Shown here in pieces: positions 25,401-36,469 of a DNA stretch of 64,000 bases. Where the stretch lies: assembly GCA_026874595.1 (NCBI GenBank), contig CM049320.1, positions 50,788,714 to 50,852,713 on the forward strand. Direction: 5' to 3'. The notes under the pieces were generated by a model. The model saw only the letters and a list, made by a program, of their open reading frames with translations, was not told the origin of the DNA and ran no database searches. The DNA comes from Sipunculus nudus (lineage: Eukaryota; Annelida; Sipuncula; Golfingiida; Sipunculidae). Made by a program: the position numbers and the translations under genes. Every line of letters begins with the position of its first letter. Position 1 is the first letter of the stretch.

Positions 25401-26850
25401 ATTAAAAATATAACTATATAACACTTTTACCAACGCCAGGCAAACATTGCTCTAATGTTAATTTGTCCATATTAATATTTCTCGAAAATGAATGTATTCA
25501 ATGGTTTGCAATGTATTGGATACTTCATAAAAACAAAAATGAAATCCAATAATTATCTTGTCATTTCTTTTAAATGCAAATTCAGTGTATTTTTACTTTG
25601 AACTTTGCTAACCTTTTCCGAACGTTGTCTGATTATTGTTCGAATGTTATTTAATATTACTATATAACATTTTTTTAACGCCAGAAAAACATTGCTCTAA
25701 TGTTAATATATATCCATATATACATTTCATGAAAATAATGTATTCTTTTGTTATGAAAGTATTAGAACAAAGATAAGATCGAATTTATTCTGAGGTTTCT
25801 TTGATATTGAGCGTATTTATTTTTTTCCATCGGCTAATATTTTCCTAATGTTTCCCGAACATAAATCAGATGTTATTTATTGTTGGAATACTATTTTTAT
25901 CTGACGCCAGGACAACATAGCTCCAATGTTATTTTGTCCACATATATATCTCTCTTGAAAATAAATGTAATCTTTATTTGCGAATGTTTTTGATACTTTA
26001 TGAAAACAAAAGTAAATTCCAGAGTTACCTTGTCGTAGACTGTATTTACTTTGACCCATACTAACCTTTTCCAAACGTTATCTGAGTAATGTTTGAATGT
26101 TACTCAATATTACTATATAACATCTTCTAACGTCAAGCAAACATTGCCTTAACGTATGTTTTCCATATTTATATTTCTCGAAAATAAATGTATTCACTGG
26201 TTTGGAATGTATTGGATACTTCATAAAAACAAAAATTGAAATCCAAAACTTATCTTGTCATTTCTTTTAAATGCTAATTCCGTGTATTTTTTTTACCTTT
26301 TCGAAACCTTATCCGTTTATTGTTCGAATGTTATTTAATAATACTATGTAACATTGTTTTCTAACGCCAGGCAAACATTGCTCTAATGTTACTTTGTCCA
26401 TATATACATTTTATGAAAATAAATTTATTCTTCTGTTAGATATGTATCTAAAACTTAAAGGATAATGTCTATATTAACCTTGATTTTTTTAAAATTCAAT
26501 TGAGCGTATTTATATATATTCCATATATGCATGCTAACACGTTCTTTATGTTTTTCGAGAATTAATCAAATTTCATTTAATGTTGGTTTCTTATTTTTCT
26601 AACGTCAAAGCAAACATTGCAATTATTTAAATTTTCCCAGATATAAATTGCTTGAAAATAAATGTTTTCATTAAAGTGGACTATGTATCTGATACTTTAT
26701 ATGAAAACAAAAATGAAACCCCAAGTTACCTTGTTCTTTCTTAAATGCAAACTGCGTGTATCATTATGGTCTGTATAAGGATTAATTATTTAACCGAAAA
26801 CGTATATCCGACACTTTATATGAAAAGTATAAAACCACAGATCCGATGAT
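22462..26850. repeat. AACGTT-rich satellite array with ~236-bp monomer and 708-bp higher-order unit
   Basis: The landmark AACGCCAGGCAAACATTGC...AATGTT or a variant recurs about every 225-246 bases: near 23,304, 23,541, 23,766, 24,012, 24,250, 24,475, 24,720, 24,958 and so on to about 26,600. Monomers come in three types (AACGCCAGGCAAAC, GACGCCAGGACAAC, AACGTCAAGCAAAC) that repeat in order. The motif AACCTTTTTTTCTAACGCC falls at 23,291, 23,999 and 24,707, exactly 708 bases apart. The centre (about 23.3-25.4 kb) is highly homogeneous and both edges are degenerate, the usual pattern of unequal-exchange satellites. AACGTT (or TAACG/CGAACG variants) is found throughout. No coding frame. Confidence 0.9.
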
Positions 26851-27389
26851 GTGTGATATAATTTAATTTATTGATTTATGCTCTGTTATTTCTACATTTT
26901 ATGTGTGTTCAAGACATTAGTGGTATTATTTCAACATAAGCACTGCTAACTCTCTAATTTGTTCCGGCTCCCTTGAACTATTTATTTATATAATGGGAAC
27001 ATAATAAGTTTAATTTATTGTGGAACTGTTTACTTCTGCATAAATTGTTGAAAACGGGGTATAATCGGACAAGTTATCTAGTTATGATTCAGGTAGTAGC
27101 ACAGACAACATTAAATTTGATAGAACGGGGTGACATTTTCCCCATGGTTCACCCCCCCCCCCCCCCCTTCATCACCACACTCCTCTCTCACACACAGGCG
27201 GGCATATGATTTACGGCCTGTCAGCCATAGGGTTCAAAGCTTTCTTTAAGATAGCTTTGCCAGCTCATCTAGGTTTGACTAATTTCGGGCTCTATATAAA
27301 ATCGATTTATAATCGAGCCAAACCTGGTCTATATCTAGGTTTGAAAATGAATGTCTGCAGTATACTCTTCCAGTAAACTGATGTTGGAA

Positions 27390-27392
<3 letters not shown>

Positions 27393-27441
<49 letters not shown>
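27393..27441. repeat. (TA)n microsatellite
   Basis: About 24 TA units. Confidence 0.95.
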
Positions 27442-27444
<3 letters not shown>

Positions 27445-27842
27445 GTCACATTCAGGCCCAGACACCCATAAAAAAAACATGAGATGTCAGTTGTTTGATC
27501 TTGGACCCCACTGGGGCCAACAATTTTATTAATTATACCGCACCCCAAAAAAGACAAAATAATATCATATAAGAAATAAAACCCAGGTATGGTGGAGTAA
27601 CCGCCATACATAAACATGTACATGTATAAGAGACATAAAAACGATCATGGAGGAGGGAGGGAGGGATGACGGGTAAAGAAAGCAGTGATGCATGCATAGG
27701 ACCGGCTGAGTCAATGCTGTCCTTTGCTATATACTGGGGGTATGACCTGTATGTACCTACCAGAATCCCATTGTTCTGCTAGTCATCCTGGCTTTTTTTA
27801 CTTGCATTATGGTCTTCTTGTAAACTGATGTTGGAAATGTGT

Positions 27843-27845
<3 letters not shown>

Positions 27846-27887
<42 letters not shown>
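27846..27887. repeat. (TA)n microsatellite
   Basis: About 20 TA units, with the same 5' flank as the tract at 27,393. Confidence 0.95.
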
Positions 27888-27890
<3 letters not shown>

Positions 27891-28254
27891 TTATTCATGG
27901 TGTTCGTTGGATATTTTGTACAGCATTTTCCGCTCAGTACTTCTCTCTTCATTTAGATATAGATATAGCATATATACATATATATTTCCCTATAGGTCTT
28001 ATAAAGTTGTAGAGTCGAATTATAATAAACACGTTTCAATTGCTGTTATAATAAGGCCTATATTTGGTGTTCAGATTGAACAACGATAACGTCTTGAATC
28101 TGAAAGACAATTAAAATTAAACTGAAACCTTCACATACTAGTATTTAGTCCTCGTCCGATTTCTAGGCCAATTATTTTTTTAACAAGCAGCTAACACGGT
28201 TTAGTTGTCGGTTAATAAACTTCAGAGAACCATTTCTGAACAAATATTGTCATT

Positions 28255-28309
28255 TATCTGACGTCACGATTTTGACCAATCACCGTTCACCTAGCTTTGG
28301 CGGGAAGAA
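28255..28309 (+). promoter_or_regulatory. Promoter-like cluster: CRE, CCAAT, E2F
   Basis: Within 50 bases there is a perfect CRE palindrome TGACGTCA (28,259-28,266), a CCAAT box in GACCAATCA (28,276-28,280) and TTTGGCGGGAA (28,296-28,306), an excellent E2F site. An ATG and a canonical splice donor follow at once. CCAAT plus E2F is the signature of cell-cycle or DNA-replication gene promoters in animals. The block is clearly GC-richer than its surroundings. Transcription to the right is inferred from the downstream GTAAGT. Confidence 0.65.
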
Positions 28310-28358
28310 ATGAAACAGCGTGAAGCGGGGCAGGAAATCCGGCAGTGGCAAGTACTCG
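28310..28358 (+). CDS. Putative first coding exon of an unidentified gene
   Basis: ATG at 28,310 opens 16 codons plus one base (MKQREAGQEIRQWQVL and a G) ending at a strong donor, G|GTAAGTGC. It follows directly on the E2F/CCAAT/CRE cluster, so it is likely a first exon. The coding status is uncertain; it could equally be 5' UTR. The protein is not recognised. The next exon in phase 1 is unknown; 51,478-51,555 is phase-compatible but 23 kb away. Confidence 0.4.
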
Positions 28359-30272
28359 GTAAGTGCATATTTCTGGCCATATAGAAAAACATAACATATT
28401 CACTGTGATTCTTCTTTAATACATTATAAAGCCACCCACTAACAGTTTTCTTCAGATGAAAATAATGTCATTATTTTCGGTGAATGCGTTAGGTTATCGC
28501 TTATGCCTTTATTATCGCTCACGTGTGTTATTTATAATTAATGTGGGTCTCATTAAAAGGCGGACTTAAATATTGATCCAAATGGACACAAAGGGACGTG
28601 AAGATTGACCTAAACAGGCCCTAACATCAGTTTGTTTTAAAGAGAGAAAATATTTATGACAGGTTAAATTTATCATGAAACTGCCTAAGCCGAATATTTC
28701 ATCCTTAAGATTTCAAAGCAGACATCAAATACATGTCTATAGGCCTAATTACCTAGTGTGAAAATAACCGTGACAACGCAAGAAAATAGAAAATTGTATT
28801 AATAAATAAATATTTTTAGAATTAAGTACTTTATAGTAGGCCTACTATAACAACTTATCAACCATGCGAATATATACCTAATTATACCTAATTTATCCAG
28901 AACAATTTGAATGACATGACTATAGTGTCAAAATATGTAACTTTGTTCAAAGTAAAAGAAAAACCAGAACTACAAAGAAACATATAGGATGCATGTAAGA
29001 GTAATGGTATAGGACTGTTGTCACCAATTTGGACATTAATGGTAGGACAAATAACCATCTTCTATTATATTGACCCATGCAAACCTATGCAGAGCTGATG
29101 TAAATTACTTTCTAAACTTACAAACATATAACTTTTATATAATATATTGGGTGTGGAAATACTTAAGCATTCTTTATCTCAATTCAAGGAGGGGGAAGTG
29201 GAAATAAGCACTTCCTTTTAGTATATGTGTAAGTTAAAAATATAATATCAAAATGGATACCTGTGTCTGTGAAAAATTAGTCTTGATAGAAATGGCAGAA
29301 GGAAAATACTAGCAGAACTTAACATTCAAAGTTGATGAAAGTTTCTAGACATTATAATGAAAAGTCACCCTCATTTATTTAATAGATGAAGGCAAATAGA
29401 GCCAAACATATTCAGTTATAACTGACAGGCTTTGTAAACTTAGTGATAAAGGGCCCTGCACATAACCAGAGCCCAAATGGTACTCTCCAGTTCACACTGC
29501 AGCCGATATGGTTGACCAGAAAACTGAGACAAGAGTCAATAGCCGTCTGTGGCTCACTTGAGCTGGCAGCTGAAATTGCCTGAAATCAGTGGTGGCTGAT
29601 ACAAGTATGTCCCTAAATCTTTTTTAGCTCATTTGCATGCCTTTTTTATAATACCATGTTTCTGAGAAAGTTACATATTTAATTCAAGAAAACAAGGAAA
29701 ATCATATGACAAGAAAAACAAGTCGAAAAACTTTTTGAGGCAATTCTGAATGATTTAGCAAATTATGTTTAGCTGTGCAAACACATTGCAAGCTTGTTAA
29801 TGAATTAATCACATGTTTTAGAAATGTAAATTATCACAGTAAATAAAATGTGTAAAATACATAAAAAAGTAAATTAAATATTTTGGAATAGTATTTAGTT
29901 TATAATTAAATTTCCATACAAAAATTAATGTCTTAGCAAGCCTGCCAGAAGTACAAGAAAAAACCTGATGTAGTGAAGTATGTATGCATATGTGTGAATA
30001 AAAGATTATTTTTTCAATAATTCAAGTGGTGAAGAGTTGCTCTGACACCTTTAAAAGTATGGTGTTTAGTATATTATGGCAACTGCACACTGCAAAGGCA
30101 CACAGAAGTTTTAATATATTTATAACTTTTAAATATTAAAATTCACCTATTAAAACTAAACACGAAGCTGCCATGACTACAAAAGCAATACTAAAGCCTC
30201 ATCATATTTTATAGTGCATGATTTATGTATGAGCTTGAGTTAAAAAAATAAAAAGTGTAACATTTTTTTCTT
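28359..30272. other. Possible first intron, no element recognised
   Basis: AT-rich, mostly non-repetitive within the window. A CTGCAG acceptor-like site near 29,493 is followed by about 19 open codons but no good donor, so I did not call an exon. Confidence 0.4.
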
Positions 30273-30790
30273 TATTATACACCCATCATATGATGGGAGT
30301 ATTTTGGTATACCCACTGTCTGTCCATTAACTATTAGTGTCGCTGGAATAATTTACTAGGGCTTTGATGGATTTTCATCAAACTCACCATAACTACATAC
30401 CAACAGATTATCTCACCTGAGTTGGATGATGAGCAGTATTTATTATGTTCAAAGGTCACTAGGCTACTTAGTGGTTTTGCTGTGATAACATGCAGAGAAT
30501 ATGAGGGATTTTGATAAAACTCATCAGAAATGTTAATATAATAACTCACCAAAGTTTGATTTTCTTAAAAAAATCCATATGTATTTTATGAGATCAGACC
30601 ACTGCACTTTGGTGACTTGCCAAAAATCCTATGGATTTTCATGGAACTCATTATACATATTTATTAATAGAGTTTCCACCCTGAATTACATTCTCATCAA
30701 ATTTCACAAATATTCAATGGGGTCAGGGGTCATCAGATACACAACAGGCGTATTATGCATGTTTGCCTCGCTCTTGTATTTGATTTGTTA
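30273..30790 (+). repeat. Dispersed repeat family B, copy 1
   Basis: Begins with CACCCATCATATGATGGGAGTATT, a palindrome followed by GGTATACCCA. It continues with GGCTTTGATGGATTTTCA, GATTATCTCACCTGAGTT and GGTCA(C)T...AGATACACAACAGGCGTATTAT near the end. The same sequence order is found at 58,198-58,600. Confidence 0.75.
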
Positions 30791-31111
30791 ACGTCAAAGT
30801 TAATGCACAAAAAAAAAAAAAACTCAAACATTTGGTTTAATCTGAGAAAAATGTAAGGGTTTGTTATTTGTGGGTAATGTAAATTGAAATAAATAATTTG
30901 AACATTTGGGTCCTATATTGGTCTGTTAGGGTCACCAGTCACATCCGTTTGGGTCCATTGGGGGGGACTGTTTTGGGTCCATTTGGGTTGTTGGGGGTAA
31001 TTAGACCCATTTCTGTTTCATTTCATAATGTCTTAACAATATTTTGAATTAAGCGTATCTCGATTCAAACTCTGATACCCATTGCCAGGGGAAAACTGTA
31101 AAGATTTAAAT

Positions 31112-31131
31112 GGGGGGGGGGGGGGGGGGGG
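31112..31131. repeat. Poly-G run
   Basis: Twenty G, a likely assembly-length-uncertain tract. Confidence 0.9.
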
Positions 31132-31224
31132 TTGGAAATTAACATGTGAATTTTCTGTTCAAAATATGAATATAAATTTGAGTTGGTGACCGGAATTTTT
31201 TGGTGGCCCACCTGTTATTCTTTA

Positions 31225-32290
31225 CTTGTTTTCGTGCCTTTTAATACCCCAAAAATTGCCACTTGACAGTACTGTGAGCATTATAAGTAAAAAACTAATG
31301 GACAGATTTCTTTTATATTATGCATATATACTCGAAAACCCGGTTAATTTGGTCCATATGGCCAAAAACCGCAAGTACAAGGGCTATGGATCTCTAAACA
31401 GTGTTGTTCACAAGATCGAATTCGGCTCTCGAATGGCATGGCTGGGTTTCCGCTGCTGGGATCGGTAGAGGGGATGTGGGTTGCTTCTGGTTATGTGGCT
31501 GTGTATGCTGTAGCTTTCTAAAAAAGGTCACATGCTTGAGATGGACAGTGGCGGCCTCTGCGGATCCCTGCTTGGCTTGGCATGGCACTGTGACCATTGG
31601 CTCAGAGAACATGCTAAAGGAGCGCAAAGGGCTGAGGTCTTGACCGCAGCAACCTGTAGCTGCTCAATGAGCATATACCTCTTTTGGTTTGTTTGGTTGG
31701 TTGGATTATGGGATAGTGTTTAGTTAAATTGGGGTCATGACCTTTCCTATGAGAGTGGCCTTGACCTTGAATATTTCCATATTTGGTGAAATTCACACAG
31801 AGTCTTTAATATCTCAGTAAGGGATACATGGAATAATCCAAAACTCAAATTGACTGAAGATCTTGGAGAGCTTTGTCTTTTGCAGAAGACATGCAGGTGG
31901 CAACATGTTGTGTCGTTTTCTTGTTAAAATGATGTTAACGCAATAACTTCAAAAGAATTTGAGATACAGTGACCAAACCAACAGCTTTGATGCATCTTAT
32001 CAAGGGCTATGTTAGGTTAAAATATGGGTGACCTTGATGTATATTTCAAGGTCACACAGGTGATAATGCTAAAATGATATTCCCATACTTATATTTTAAA
32101 GTTGATAGATGGATTAAATAAAAAATTTTTTAAAAATCTTGGTTATTTTGTCTTCTGCAGAATACCGGTGGTGCCACCTTGTGTCGTTTTCTTGCTTTCG
32201 CTCCTTGTAATACCCCACCTTTGCCACTTCACAGCATTGTGAGCCTGATAAGTTGAAACTAATGGACAGATTTCTTTCTTATCATGTATA
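31225..32290 (+). repeat. ~970-bp spaced direct repeat
   Basis: A segment at about 31,230-31,320 (TTTTAATACCCCAAAAATTG, then CACTTGACAG and TAATGGACAGATTTCTTT) recurs at about 32,205-32,285 with substitutions. The intervening sequence carries GACCTTGACC and TTTCAAGGTCACAC motifs and TGGTGCCACCTTGTGTCG. It appears to be a modular dispersed element. Confidence 0.6.
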
Positions 32291-32448
32291 TAGACATGGG
32301 TTACGGAATGAGATTTCAGTTTGGATCATGACCTCTCTTCGAGGGTGATCTTTACCTTAAATATGCCCATACTTATAAGAAACCATGGTGGCTTGCCAAG
32401 TGTCAGTCTCTGCATCTGAATTCAAGATGGGATCCTATTCTTTGAGGC

Positions 32449-32477
32449 TGGGGGGAGGCGGGGGGGGGGAGGGGGGG
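32449..32477. repeat. G-rich low-complexity run
   Basis: Interrupted poly-G. Confidence 0.85.
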
Positions 32478-33705
32478 TTAATTGTATGGGGATACTATGG
32501 CACCAAATATCTAGTTTAATAATAAAGATCCTGTTATGACCATGGTAAGTCATGCTATTTCATAAAGGTATCAAATTTATCAATGAGCCAGATTGTGTTG
32601 TAGCATGTATTTTTACACTTTGCTGACAACCCATCCCCCTGCCCCCACTCCATACACACACACACACACACTCACATCCCCTCACATAACATGCACAAGC
32701 ATGCAGGATGGGCAGTTGGTAAAATCTGGTAAAAATTTGGTAAAATTATTATTGAACACAACCATGTGCAATGACAGTTTAACTTGTGTATCGTTGGACA
32801 GGTCCAGTAGGAAATTAATGCAAATTTTGTGCAAATGAATCCTTACCCCTGCAAAAACAGCTAGGTCTTGAGGATATATTCCCTCATTATCTCTCATTTT
32901 ATTTAAACTCAGTGACCATAATTTCATTCATACTAACTGTTCTGCAGTATCTTTGGTCTCTGTCTGAATAACATCTAATTATCTACATCAGTGAAAATAT
33001 GTATGGGTTATATGGTGGTTTTACTGCTGCACAAGAAATATGTGCCCAAACATATTTGAACAATTCTGTCTGATGATCAATGTGGTATCGTACTGGGTTG
33101 TACTGCTTGTAGAGATAGACAAAGAGGTAATAGTTTTACCTAATATATTATCATATTTGATTGTTATCTGGAGATTTTTATGGAATTGCCCGAAATAAGC
33201 CCCAAATTTCATGAGCCCAGACAGTTGAGTGGTCAAATGCTTGGCCCTCTCCACTGGCCACCCAGGTTCAATTCCAGGTGTGGCTTATGAGATTGGGTTA
33301 TAGTGGCCTGTCCAAGGTCCATGGTTTTCTAGGGTTTCTCTCAAACCTTACCCACTACATAGTGCCATGATCCAGCATTGGTCACTCGATCATAATATTA
33401 GATAATGAGATGTCTCACTCTCAGACCCTCTGTGGTGCTGGATGTCCACATTAGTCAATAGCTCATTTTTCCTGTCATAATTACCACAAATAAGGTAAGA
33501 ATGGGACTTTTGATAAAGGTAAATTCAGAAATTTGACATGAGGAGTTACCTGCATAGTAGTAATAATTGTTAGACATACTGGTATATGAAATATTCTGAA
33601 AGGTGAGACTATTATCTATATAATTCCCAGTATTTTCTGGGTAATCCTGGGAATTCCCATTGTCCCGAGAAATTTGCTGATTTCCTGGGAATTTAAAAAC
33701 CCTGC

Positions 33706-34110
33706 AACAGTGACAGTGACAATGGTGGTATAAACATTATGACAATGACTTTACTTAACAATGGTGTTAGCATAATGACAGTGAACGTGAAAATGGTATA
33801 AAGCATATAGTAACAGTGACAGTGACAGTGGTTGGAAAGTAAGCATAGGGCTAGTTACAATGACAATGCTTATAGCATAGCCGCAGTGGCAATGACAATT
33901 ATTAACTGTGTGAAAGTGACATTGACAATGCTGTTAGTGTTAAGCATAGCCAGAATGAGAGTGACAATGGTTTGGTGTCAGTACAGTGACAATCCTGTTC
34001 AGCATAGGGACAGTGACAGTGGAGTTTTTAAATGGAAAATGCCTATGACAAATGTGCTATTAGCATTCTGAAAGTGTGAGAAACAGTGACAGTGGTGTTA
34101 ATTATAGGGA
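33706..34110 (+). repeat. Degenerate AGTGACA / GGTGTTAGCATA minisatellite
   Basis: Roughly ten to twelve imperfect units of ACAGTGACAGTGACAATGGTGTTAGCATA-type sequence (about 30-45 bases each) fall between 33,706 and 34,110. Unit length varies, so a single period cannot be fixed by eye. Confidence 0.7.
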
Positions 34111-34702
34111 AAGTGCATGCATGGACATTAAAAAAGTGTTTATGTGATTAGAGTCCACACTGTTTGTTTACCATACTAAGAGTGCAAGACCAGATGTCCA
34201 ATCTTTTGCTTTTTTGATATCCCAGAAACACTTAAAAAATAGGAGAGACACCAATTGTAAGCCTCTTGATTACAGATCCGGTGTCACACTAAATCAGTTA
34301 AAGAAACTCCAGTTTAAGCATATCAAGGTCTCTGTACAAACAGACAGCCTTACATTGATGATCAGTATAGTTATAATGAAGAACGTTTGAAGCTGTTTTT
34401 ATAATTGTACGGAAAAATTAGGACAGAGAACAAAATTTAAAGAGTAAAATTATGCTGATGTATATTTACTAATCCTGGTATGTGAGCTGGTTTAAAGAAT
34501 GAAATTGTCCCAGAAATGAATAATTTAGCAACAGATGTGGCTGTAGGCACCACTATCAAATTAACACTAAAAAAATATTACTACCTTCGTAAACTCTTAA
34601 TTCTGTCAAACTTTAGGCTTCTGGCACTATTACCCTCATTCCCATAATAGTCATTATTAAAGAACAAGATTCAGTGTCTGGTCTAGGTTATGGTTAAAAG
34701 AA

Positions 34703-34711
34703 GGATATTTT
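34703..34711. repeat. 9-bp target-site duplication (left)
   Basis: GGATATTTT immediately before the transposon end; identical copy at 35,957-35,965. Confidence 0.95.
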
Positions 34712-35956
34712 GGGTCTGTCTAAAACGCGGAGAATCCGTGGAGAGATGGAGAATTCGCGGAGAATTCGTGGAGAATTTGCAGAGAGTTTTTACATGCAAT
34801 GATACTTTAAAAATACACATTAAAATCACTTAAAATCTCCAACTATATCACTCTTAACACATTTGTTCACTGTTAAATGACAGAAATAATTAAAAATCTG
34901 TACATTCATTTAAAATTCAGCTCTAAGTTGCTTGGGGTCTTCTCTTAAGATTTTTTTTGTGCCACGCAAGAGACAACGAATAGCATCAGGAGACTGTGGG
35001 CTATTGGCGATTGCAAATGCAGCTGATCTTTGTTCCAATCCAGAAATTAAACAAACTGAACATTTTAACCAAGGATTAATGCAAAACACTTAGTTTCTTG
35101 TTTCAGTTCAGGCATTTATACACTATTTCCTAAAACAAAACTTTCTCCCAGAATACCAAAGCCTAAATATAAAGCAACTGTAACCATTGGGATTAAATGT
35201 GAATGTGGGATAGAAGATGTATTCGAGAACATGATTGGGTGTAATAAAAAAAAAAGAGAGAAAAAAACTGTAATAAGTTGTTTCATTTTAAATGTGCATT
35301 TGTCTTAAAAATAAATAAAACAATTAATGAAATGGTTTTGTGAAGATTGTACAAATAAATTATTGTACTATTGCTGTATAAATGTGTACATTGTGCTATA
35401 TTTTTCTCTTTTTTGTATTATTATTATTATACTCTGTATTGCTATGATCAGAAAGAAGTGTGGTGTAAATTGGGTCTATATATAATATAAATGGTGATAG
35501 TGCTATTATCTAACAATAAATGTAGGTAAAGTTATGATTTATTTATTATATTATATTTTTCATTTACCCCCTATAAATTTTATACATGTTCGTGGTTTTG
35601 TTAAGGTTTGCACAATAAACTGTCCAAATATGAGGTGTATTGCGGTTTCGTCTAATGATCTGTCAGTTTCAGCTGGTGATATAGATGGGTGTTAAATTTT
35701 GCGTAGGCCTACCGCATTCACTCGTCGGTGAGTCTACATTAATGAGCGTAAAATCCTTAATTATGTACAGATTTTTTACTTATTTAGGTCATTTAACAGT
35801 GCGCAAATATGTTAAGAGTAATATAGTTGGAGATTTTAAATGATTTTTATGTGTATTTAAAAGGATCATTGCATATTAAAAATCTCCTCAAAGTCTCCAC
35901 AAATTCTCCGCGAATTCTCCATCTCTCCGGGGTTTCTCTGCGTTTTAGACAGACCC
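34712..35956 (+). mobile_element. Mutator-like (MULE) DNA transposon, 1245 bp, non-autonomous
   Basis: Both ends are GGGTCTGTCTAAAACGC in inverted orientation. The inverted repeat extends about 205 bases (34,712 to about 34,917 against about 35,745 to 35,956) through GGAGAGATGGAGAATTCGCG, ATGCAATGAT, TAAAATCTCCAACTATAT and CTCTTAACA. The element is bracketed by a perfect 9-bp duplication GGATATTTT. Long terminal inverted repeats with a 9-bp duplication are the hallmark of Mutator-like elements. There is no transposase; the interior carries a ULP1-like protease remnant (separate entry). It inserted within what looks like otherwise unique sequence. Confidence 0.88.
34920..35093 (+). pseudogene. 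ULP1/SENP-like (C48) cysteine protease C-terminal remnant
   Basis: An open frame from about 34,920 to the stop at 35,091 reads VPRKRQRIASGDCGLLAIAN, then ADLCSNPE and FNQGLMQN. This matches the C-terminal part of C48 (ubiquitin-like-protein protease) domains: Q-S/G-D-C-G-x-F/L-A-I-A, where the Cys (codon 34,995-34,997) is the nucleophile, then the N-P and F-Q-x-x-M positions. The His and Asp of the triad lie upstream and are missing, so the fragment cannot be an active enzyme. About 65 bases further, in another frame (35,156-35,245), PKPKYKATVTIGIKCECGIE and then MIGCN resembles a zinc-knuckle/PHD start, a domain that I recall following C48 domains in invertebrate transposon proteins. It is carried as cargo of the surrounding MULE. 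Confidence 0.65.
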
Positions 35957-35965
35957 GGATATTTT
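35957..35965. repeat. 9-bp target-site duplication (right)
   Basis: GGATATTTT, identical to 34,703-34,711. Confidence 0.95.
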
Positions 35966-36127
35966 GTCATTTTCAGAGTATCAGCTTGATTTATCGCCCA
36001 CTCAAACACACTCATTGACACGCATGGCATGTCAAACAGTTTATATTTTTCAGTTGTAACAACATTGAACGTGACATCTGATGAACAGTCTTTTGTATGG
36101 TATGTGTTTTCATGGTAATAATTCATA

Positions 36128-36275
36128 TTTTGATCGATCTAAGTTGCACAGTATTTCTGTAAGTTTGTTAGATTGATCAAAATAAAGTATTCACAGGAAT
36201 CTTATTGAAAACTTTAAGTTGCACAGTATTTCTGTAAGTTTGTTAAAGTTTTCCATAAGATTCCTATGAACACTT
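36128..36275. repeat. Two adjacent hairpins with the same loop and different arms
   Basis: Hairpin 1: arm TTGATCGATCTAA (to 36,142), loop 36,143-36,167 starting GTTGCACAG, arm TTAGATTGATCAA. Hairpin 2: arm of about 33 bases (36,185-36,217, containing AGGAATCTTAT and AAAACTTTAA), identical 25-base loop at 36,218-36,242, return arm 36,243-36,275 (TTAAAGTTTT...ATAAGATTCCT). Loop copies are identical while the arms are unrelated. Confidence 0.85.
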
Positions 36276-36469
36276 AATATGTATGAACTGTGTAAGAATA
36301 ACAATTGTTTTCTCCCTGTAACAGTGCTATAAGGATTCTGCATGAAAATGAGCAAAACATTTGTGAGGTTTTTGTAAAATTCATATAAGAAGATACTGTT
36401 ATATCCCAATAAGTGTCATATTTATTTTATGAAAGAAACAAATATGCACAGGAGCAAGAAAAGTTACAT

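Larger units (their letters stand above)
26851..28254. other. Spacer with poly-C and two related (TA)n loci
   Basis: Holds a poly-C run (27,150-27,168) and two (TA)n tracts that share the 5' flank GTAAACTGATGTTGGAA at about 27,376 and 27,820. This suggests duplication of the flank with its microsatellite. No gene recognised. Confidence 0.5.

Noticed and set aside
22462-26850. CRISPR-like array
   Set aside because: The repeats are long tandem satellite monomers without unique spacers and the genome is eukaryotic.
27279-28089. Frames running through (TA)n tracts
   Set aside because: Translated YIYIYI microsatellite; not coding.
31394-31796. Overlapping frames on both strands near 31.4-31.8 kb
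   Set aside because: GC-richer sequence but no family motif; it lies between the arms of a spaced direct repeat and looks element-derived.
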